A DNA stretch of 64,000 nucleotides from Pocillopora verrucosa (lineage: Eukaryota > Cnidaria > Anthozoa > Scleractinia > Pocilloporidae), in NCBI RefSeq assembly GCF_036669915.1, contig NC_089325.1, positions 8,943,392 through 9,007,391 of the forward strand, read 5' to 3'. Below, piece by piece: positions 58,201-64,000 of this stretch. The position numbers and the translations under genes are program-made. Positions within the stretch are counted from its first letter, which is position 1. Each line of letters opens with the position of its first letter. The notes below the pieces were generated by a model. It was not told where the DNA came from and searched no databases. It saw nothing but the letters and a program-made list of their open reading frames with translations.

Positions 58201-58303
58201 TCAGGAGAGTTCCTTGGCTGATTCGGCGCAGGCTTATGATAATCCTGTTCTTACCTTTGGCGATGGTCCGCAAGAGTTAAGTAAGGAAGAAAATCAGAGC
58301 TGA
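55286..58303 (+). CDS. Mucin-like single-pass membrane protein with SEA-like juxtamembrane domain (5' exon missing)
   Basis: One large terminal exon follows the acceptor TTTCTCTTTCTAG and is open for 1004 codons; the first ATG is at 55298. In order it has a short N-terminal region with a possible furin site (HSRQRR, ~residues 51-56); about 600 residues of Ser/Thr/Val/Pro repeats built on an 11-residue, 33-nt unit such as VVSAVPSSSSP; and a compact domain at ~690-795 (FREAVRMEVSSKL, GSIRVPMTIHQ) of SEA-like character. A membrane helix follows at ~811-836 (YIGFGTLMAVVFFVGICVLI), then a 168-residue tail with YSRVNYYGEPVE and AYDNPVLTF. It is a probable O-glycosylated type I surface protein. No signal peptide is encoded here, so an upstream exon is expected; I could not place it. 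The exact family is not recognised. Cnidarian skeletal-matrix or cell-surface mucins are the nearest idea. Confidence 0.75.
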   Translation, partial: NVISMKTPRPKDLNFTGNNGNRLESREITFSSGRKIENIILEAFREEYNRVHSRQRRAAIGNSASLNSRKSIASAAPPTSVPAVSLSVTSSAIPAPSSSGPTVSAAVPSSSLVVNASPSSRSPVVNPVASSSSTVVSEALAKSSAVVSTSTLSSTPMTSEVSSSSTALVRTVLSSSSPMTSTVPLGSSPVASTLLSMSAPTIRVVLSSSTPVASAVLSSSRPAVGSSHPSPSRVVSAVSSSSSQVVTPASPSASPAVSSAPSSLSPAVSMAPSSPAVATVSSSSSPAVNVMPSSSTSAVTPVHSSPSSVINMASSSSSPAVFPASLSSSPVVSDVPSSSSSVVSAVPSSSSPVVSAVPSSLSPVVSAVPSSSIPLVSATPSSSSGMVIPASSSSSFSVIPAPSSSSPIDSVASSSFRSIASPVPSSSRLAVSTALSSSSPVVGAASSRSRSLALPASSSSSRAFSAAPSSPVVIPSSSRFFTQVKSSSSIVVPSSSRSTVTAALSSTSPVVNAALSSSRRTAIATLSSTSSVVSAALSSSRRTATTLLSNTSPIVSTALSSSSSVVSAALSSTSPFVSEALSSSNPVVSGVPSVSVSATPTASLTSGAAGSSTTSSSSLKVTPTSSRSMLAGSPTVSASISEIGPVNTMTNSLVSSTTSNTVASKSIVISSATTARKPTPSSSQVVTEQPLVYDNETVVVVFDGDCNYVKSNKDRENDFREAVRMEVSSKLRIPRSAIVMGNIACGSIRVPMTIHQSGGLKNVVQVLKKIVDSGNFSVTLGEKKFKASKLEVVRPTSPVTQAPTTEAKSNKIAFYLYIGFGTLMAVVFFVGICVLIFRCRKDRREGSFFLTNDTHYELRRFHGIPRASSYSRVNYYGEPVEMDATAADPNADDEFKVGAYSFNRSPARGRGKLTGTTNGDAHQQDKFNVGALGMPEWNLPRLSDNQMTVAESKEDVSRSAGSVGSRQLLIDSQESSLADSAQAYDNPVLTFGDGPQELSKEENQS

Positions 58304-58957
58304 TTTAGGAAGCAAGGAGTTTTTGTATCTTCAGTTGTTTGATTCAGCGCTTTGTTTTATCACAAGGAAGCTGTTAATCCTTCTGGGTCTGTGAGGCTCA
58401 GAAAGCAGCCTTTGTTCAAGATTTCATTTGTGCACCTATATGATTGCTAGATGATCCTGTGATTTAGAAATTTAAAAGGGCGACGAATTGTCTCCCCTAC
58501 GAAGGTGGATTGGACACATGTAGGTTGACCATTCAATAGAAATTACAATCGGTGAGGTGTCGTTGCTTTTACGGTAGTTAACGGCACAGTCCGCAAAACG
58601 ATTCTTAATAAGCCAACTGAACCTATTGTTAGTCACTTAATCGAAACATTACATTTTGTTTTAATATAACAATCGTGAGATGACTTTAAAACAAAAGATT
58701 CAGGTTGAAATGATTGTACTGTATAAACATTACTTCTTCAGTAATTACCACCTAACTAAGGCTAATACGAAAACATTGTGACTTTATTGTTATCCATCTG
58801 AATGCAGAAGAATGTTGCATCTGTCTTTACAATGCATTTGAGTTGAAACCTGGGAATAGAATGGTTAAACGTGATTTTGTACCCATAATGTATCATAACC
58901 CGTGGACACCGACGTTTCTCAAAATAATCTGAGGATTCTGTAATTTTCGTATGTAAT

Positions 58958-59430
58958 GGCCTTTCCGCATTAGCAGACAAACCTAGAATTTTCCCGATAA
59001 AATCAAAGGGCAAATTTTGGTTTCGTCAGTTACATTCGCATCCATAATGTCAAAGCCGTCAAATTCCGTCAGCGCCTGATCTGTTCATAAGACCGGCCAG
59101 CATAGTTTGGCAAAGGATTCTGTGCGACTCCAATTTCAAGGATTTATCCTAAGTCGTTTTAAAATTTTAGAATCCCCGACTTAAGCGATAAAAGACAATA
59201 TTCGCGATCAATATTACGACAAATGATAGACAAGTTTATCACAGTTTTGTTTATTCAGTCGATTTTGTCCAGTTTTTACCCAGGACAAATTCTATCGGCG
59301 GCGTGTTTGAAGATTTTTCCGCTTCGGCAAAAATTATCAAGTCGCGACAAAGCATCCCTACTTGAAAAATGTTGGTGATGACAGAAAAATTTTCAAAAGA
59401 AACAACTTTTTCGCAAGTGCGGAAAGGCCC
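58958..59430. mobile_element. MITE-like element with GGCCTTTCCGCA terminal inverted repeats (right arm)
   Basis: The ends read GGCCTTTCCGCATTAGC at the left and GCAAGTGCGGAAAGGCCC at the right, a 12-bp perfect inverted terminal repeat. They are flanked by TAAT on both sides, consistent with a 4-bp target duplication. The 473-bp interior has no transposase-like reading frame, so a non-autonomous DNA element is likely. The mirror copy is 11384-11856. Confidence 0.65.
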
Positions 59431-60085
59431 TAATAGATGGATGTCACAGAGTGAAATTTTCAAGCGACCGTTTTGTCACTTAAAAGTATTTGAGTAAATG
59501 AAATTCCATTATTCTTTTCAGTGAGTTACGTGAAGTTAACTGCATTTTGAGACATTCATCAAACAGCTAACACTAGCAGCTATAACACTGAGATTTTCGT
59601 GGTATCGCTGAAATGGCAAAAGTAGCTAGGGGTTTCTTGTCGGTCGCCCACGCCTATTAACAATTGGACTTGATGTTTACCTTTTTGTAATAAACGCTGA
59701 TAGAGAAGAGGAGCTGAATCGCTTTGTTGCAACAAGCGCGTTGATTCGAGATAGAGGATAGCACCCTCCACGTAAAATCTCTAGTATGATGCAAGGCACA
59801 GCTTTTTTTTACCCTATCAATTTTTTTTGTGGGTCTAGATGAAATTAACAAGTTCAATTTTTGCTTTTTTTTTTTCCTTTTTACGCACAGTATGGTTAGT
59901 TGTTCAAATGAAGTGAAAACCATTAGAAAAAGTGACGAAAAATCGTTGAGGAAAATTTAGGGACTGCAACCTCGTCTCCAGTAGCATCTCTCATTAGGAG
60001 GAAACCGAGAATCCCTGAGGGACTACCGTGAAACTGTCAAAAGAAATATGAACGCAATGGCCTCTGGGTAGTGCTAGAATTTAAC

Positions 60086-62130
60086 ATGGCGGATGAAGAA
60101 GATCAAAATGTGTCTTTCGATCTTTTTACAGATCACGACACTGTGTGCAAACAAAAATACTTTACTTTACTTAAACACTGCAGGCAGATCGAGCAGGTGA
60201 TGTACGCTACGGTTTTGGGAGAACTAACATATCTTGAAATGCAGGGCTACTAATTACTGAGTGTTGACGAAGTTGAAAATCACCTTAACTTTGTTTTGAT
60301 CCACAGGAGAACGAGAGATTAGTCAATCGTATATACCATGTTAAGACTCTTCTAAAGCGCTATCGAAAACAGCGAAGGTAAGAGAATTTTGCCTGTCTCG
60401 GTGAATTTTACCGATAGTCTCCTAACTTGGAAGCAATAAAATAATTTTGAAAAGAAAACTTTTATCTCAAGTTGTTACTGATAGAGATGAACAGAGTACG
60501 ATTCAGCGAAAGAGCTACTGCTGACATGTAATAAGAACTAGGGAAAAATTACAGAAAAGCAATGATAGAAAGAGAAGTCTCGCAACAACAAAATATCGTT
60601 GTGATCATAACTAAGGAATATGCTAAAAAAAAAAAATAACAATTTCACTAAAAGGATTCAAAGGCTAACTCCCCTAACTGGTGGCCTTAAGTTTCTTTGC
60701 GGGCTGTTTGAGAGAATTGAAGTTATACCAAGGCTATGTCCATAATCTGATAATTTTCTTAGTTTTCATTACCTGTTTGGTTGTCAGTGTACGACAATTT
60801 TAAGAAGATAGTATTTAATGATTACTTCTGGAGTTGAAAGGGTGAATATGTTATGATAAATAAATATATCTCTTAGTTTTTCAATCTATTATGTTTTTAG
60901 CTTTCTCAAGGACAGATTAGATGAGTATAATGATGACTATCGAGCTGCACAGCCACCATTTCAGGTGAGGCTCAATTTAATTTTATATTTCCATTGATTA
61001 CCTTGTAGTATATCACATCATCATTGAAATGTTTAGTTGTAAAAAGAAGTGATTTATCCAACCAATTTTTGTGTGGGAGTCATCATCAAGTATTACCTTT
61101 AAAGACTCTTTAATTAACTGGGATGCAACATGTATGGCTACATTTGTTTGTTTGCTTGTTTTTTTTTTCATATCTCAATCTAAAAATCTAACATAGCAAT
61201 TTTTTTCTCTCCCCAGGCTGAACTACTCTCAGAAATAGTTTCAGAGGCATTTCCAAAATCTGCACCTTCTCCCCTCTTACCTGGTGAATTAATGAGTCCA
61301 GACTCACCACCTGTGAAAAAGAACAAGAAACGTGATAACTCAAAGGACAAGGACAAAGACAAAGATCCAAATGCACCTAAAAAACCAGCCAATGCTTTCT
61401 TTATGTACTGCCAACAGCAGCGCACTGTTATGCAAGATGATCAGAAGGACCCCAATATAGGACACCATGAGTTAACTAAGTCACTTGCCAAGGAATGGAA
61501 TAACTTGGACACTGAAGATAAAAAGGTTTGGAAAAGAAAGGACATTGTTATACAATGTTACACGTTGTTCAATCCTGCATTGTCTATAGGAAAGTCCTCT
61601 AGCAGGAAGAGGAAAACAGTTAAAAACAATATAAAAGCTAAACTGACTCTTGGAATTATATTGGCATTTCTTACATACGGGTAATGCCAACAATGTCTCT
61701 GAAGTCATCACCTACTTCTTTACATGTAAAGACTGTTTATTGGTTGTTTTTTATTATCTTTTAGGTTTACTATGAAATGTATGAAAAAGATAAAGAGAGA
61801 TATGAAAAAGAAATGAAAAAATACACATCAGACAAGGTCCCCAAAGAACCTCCTGTAAAGAAAGCAAGGACCAAAACTCCAAAACAGAAAGCGGTTGCAT
61901 CATCAACCCCAAAGACCACAGCAGTCATTTTGAACAAGGGTTCTCCTGATCAGAGAAGCTCAGTGGAATCACCAACTCTAAACAACCCACTGTCTCCACA
62001 AAGCCTTGCCTCCATGCAGCTAAATATTCCACACATTCCAATGCCGCAGCTTCTTTCCCTCACGGGAGAAGATGGTGGTTTTGACAACTATCAAGAGATG
62101 CACTCTTCTCCTCAAGATTCATTTCTTTAG
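60086..62130 (+). CDS. TFPT: TFPT-like INO80-complex subunit with HMG box
   Basis: The exons are 60086-60196, 60307-60377, 60901-60964, 61217-61525 and 61765-62130, giving 306 codons with all phases agreeing. Residues ~24-82 (KYFTLLKHCRQIEQENER, then FLKDRLDEYNDDYRAAQPPF) resemble the conserved helical region of TFPT, the INO80F subunit of the INO80 remodeller. A basic linker leads to an HMG box at ~132-205 (DPNAPKKPANAFFMYC, KSLAKEWNNLD, YYEMYEKDKERYEKEM). A Ser/Pro-rich tail ends in an acidic stretch. The expected role is nuclear chromatin remodelling. As recalled, human TFPT has no HMG box, whereas yeast Nhp10 has one, so this form may link the two. The symbol is given for the N-terminal homology. 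Confidence 0.82.
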
Positions 62131-63357
62131 TTTCTGTAGTGTGTTTCCCAGTTTCTTGCCATTTTAAATAAGTGTCCTCGATATAATTTTTTGTTGGTAC
62201 TTAAAAAATTTCTGAATTTTTTTACCCTAAGATGATTCATGTAATTACCTTTTTTACTCTTTCCCTACCAAACAGGCTATTTTTCTTAATTTGGTAGCTA
62301 GGAGTTGCAGCTAAAAGAATACATATTTTCAGCTGAACTTTTATGAGTTCAAATGATATTTGTTGTTACTCTCTAGTTTGTTTACTAAAAGCTCATCAAA
62401 ACTATCAATCCATGGGTGAAATATGTGATCTGTATTTCATTGCACTCAAAACTATCAATCCATGGGTGAAATATGTGATTTGTATTTCATTGCACTTTGC
62501 TGTGTGGGAAATAAGTAGCAGAATTTTTTTGGCTGGAAACTAGGCAATTTGTATTGTACATACCACAAGTAGAGTGAAACTCCATCTAACTCAAATTTGT
62601 TTCTTAGGTGAAATAGTGAAAAAGAAAGCTTTACCTATCATGAGTTTCAAACATGAAATACTTGACAAGCATGACAAGCAAAACACAAGTGCATACAATG
62701 GGGTATCTTGTTCAGATTTCAGTGAATTGATAGAATGTTCCAGCAAGAAATGGTGGGAGAATAGGTGACATTAAAGGGAGCATAAAGAAAATTGTCATTA
62801 GCAAAGACTGCTTTCTATGGTTTCAGAGCCAAAGAGTATATTTAAACTTCAAATTTACATTGAGCTCTGTATACCCAACATTATGTTTGGGCAAATGAAC
62901 TAGTATATGTAAAAAAAATAAATGTAAATAAATATCAAATGAATGTGAATGAAAACTTGCACTTTTCGTGGAAGACTTGTTTGGGAGAGGAGAACCCTCC
63001 TTCCTTGCTACTCACTTGATCCGAGACAGTAGCCATTTTATCTTCATCTTGATGGGTGATGAGTTCTGTTTCCTGAAGCTTAGGAAGCTAACACTTAGGG
63101 AACTTTCATTGAAAATATGTTTTGCGGTAAGAGGAGCAGAAGATTGAGTTAATTTGAGTAAATTATTCCTGTTTTCTTCTGAACCTTACCATTCCCATTT
63201 CCAGCAGAGCGGGAAATTTTTAAAACTATTCCCATATGGCATTGCGGGGTTGTCCCGGTGGAGGAAGTTGGCGATTTCACGAGATTTCTCGCGTGCCTGA
63301 AAAGCATTAAACAGCTGTCTGAGTGAATTATTTGTTTATATCGGATAAATTGCAAAG
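62131..63357. other. Gene-poor stretch between TFPT/HMG and coronin-7
   Basis: This holds the 50-bp tandem repeat and, at 62608-62768 (plus), an exon-like open frame after a TTTCTTAG acceptor. That frame encodes about 53 residues ending CSSKKWWENR and is intact in both arms (left 8053-8213). On the minus strand, 63036-63016 reads MATVSDQ followed by a GTGAGT donor, a possible first exon divergent from coronin-7 for which I found no partner exons. The mirror is 7464-8691. Neither candidate has a recognised family. Confidence 0.4.
62396..62495. repeat. Two-copy 50-bp tandem repeat (right arm)
   Basis: This is the mirror of 8327-8426. The units start at 62396 and 62446 with TCAAAACTATCAATCC. 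Because both arms have two copies, the duplication predates the split of the arms. Confidence 0.85.
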
Positions 63358-64000
63358 ATGCATCGTTTTAAGGCTTCCAAATATCGAAATGCAGCTCCGA
63401 AGATTCCTAAGAAAGAGGTAGGTACCGCTGTTGTTCACGATCTTTGTTTCAATGACGATTGCCAGTCTACGTACTTCGCAAATTTCAGTTTACCTTTTGA
63501 CTTATGTTCAGTTCTTTTTTTTTTCATAGACTACTTGCGTTCGTAGACAAGCAGTATAATTACTTAAGATATTAGGGTTTGAGAGCACCGATATGAATCT
63601 AAACTAAGGCAATTTCATTTTATCTGGCATCTAAGATTAAATGCAAGAAATAATGCTTGACTGCAATCATCGTAAACCTTGGAAATCTATTCTGCTGCAA
63701 ATGTTCAGCAGTTGAAGGCTTTGTTTTAAAACTTGACCATAGTGTGTTAGAGCCTTGTATGCTTATTTAAGGGCTATGTTTAATTTTGTGGTTCAACTCT
63801 GCAGTGAATCACTAAGTCAAATCCATTTCCTGGGGTCCAGGGGGGTGGGGCAGTTATTTGATGCAAGCCAGATAGGAGTGGAGATGGTGTGTTCCCAGTA
63901 AGCGTGGGGTTTGTAAATTATATATAGGGATTTTAACAGGATTTCAATTAATACATCATATATGAGAGCTTGCTGCCAGCAAACTTGGCCAATTGCCACA
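63358..64000 (+). CDS. CORO7: Coronin-7, first exon of the mirrored copy (runs off the window)
   Basis: Exon 1 is 63358-63417 and encodes MHRFKASKYRNAAPKIPKKE, followed by the donor GTAGGTAC. This is identical to the left copy (7404-7463). The N-terminal basic block matches the start of coronin-7 proteins. The rest of the window is intron 1. That intron is visibly more diverged from its left partner than the exons are, including an extra block of about 60 bp near 63725-63775. The remaining exons must lie beyond the right edge if the palindrome continues. Confidence 0.8.

Larger units (their letters stand above)
35601..64000. repeat. Right arm of the giant inverted repeat
   Basis: This is the reverse complement of the left arm, starting at CAAAATAACTGAC (35601) and still matching at the last base of the window, where the partner is about 6821. 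Most coding exons here are open and correctly spliced, unlike in the left arm. It also has sequence the left arm lacks, including about 96 bp at 52733-52829 and an extra block near 63725-63775. Divergence is small in exons and near the centre, and visibly larger in the intron at the outer end. Confidence 0.97.

Noticed and set aside
59657..59923. 88-codon frame between the mucin-like and TFPT genes (copy at 10891-11157)
   Set aside because: It is lysine-rich because of poly-A/T runs and has no protein features.

Overview
The window is animal nuclear DNA. It is AT-rich, and its genes are split into many short exons with GT/AG introns. They encode metazoan cell-biology proteins: coronin-7, an INO80-type TFPT/HMG protein, a mucin-like membrane protein, BBS7, ataxin-10 and an SLC35A4-uORF-type microprotein. 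Gene style, a coral-like mucin gene and tRNA-SINE/MITE repeats suggest an anthozoan cnidarian such as a stony coral. The taxon is inferred from gene content only.

The dominating structure is one giant inverted repeat. Left arm ~6821-35384 is the reverse complement of right arm 35601-64000, around a non-palindromic spacer of 216 bp (35385-35600). The match still runs when the window ends, so each arm is at least 28.4 kb. Every gene except the body of coronin-7 is therefore present twice in mirror order. From the centre outward the order is ataxin-10 (two copies head to head), microprotein, BBS7 (opposite strand), an unrecognised membrane-protein gene, the mucin-like gene, TFPT/HMG, and coronin-7. 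Bases 1-6820 hold the coronin-7 body, whose partner lies beyond the right edge.

The arms are not identical. They differ by substitutions, by indels of roughly 60-100 bp, by local duplications and by many 1-2 nt gaps. Nearly all frame-breaking gaps lie in the left arm. In the right arm, ataxin-10 (13 exons, 495 codons), BBS7 (23 exons, 719 codons), the microprotein, TFPT/HMG (5 exons, 306 codons) and the mucin-like exon (1004 codons) all read through cleanly. This looks like two alleles joined head to head, or a recent inverted duplication, with the left half poorly polished. Sequence alone cannot decide between these.

Functionally the genes are mixed housekeeping genes, not an operon or defence island. 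BBS7 and ataxin-10, both linked to cilia in animals, are neighbours converging on the microprotein. Repeats include a 473-bp MITE-like element (one per arm), a foldback element and a tRNA-headed SINE-like insertion within coronin-7 introns, and several tandem repeats.
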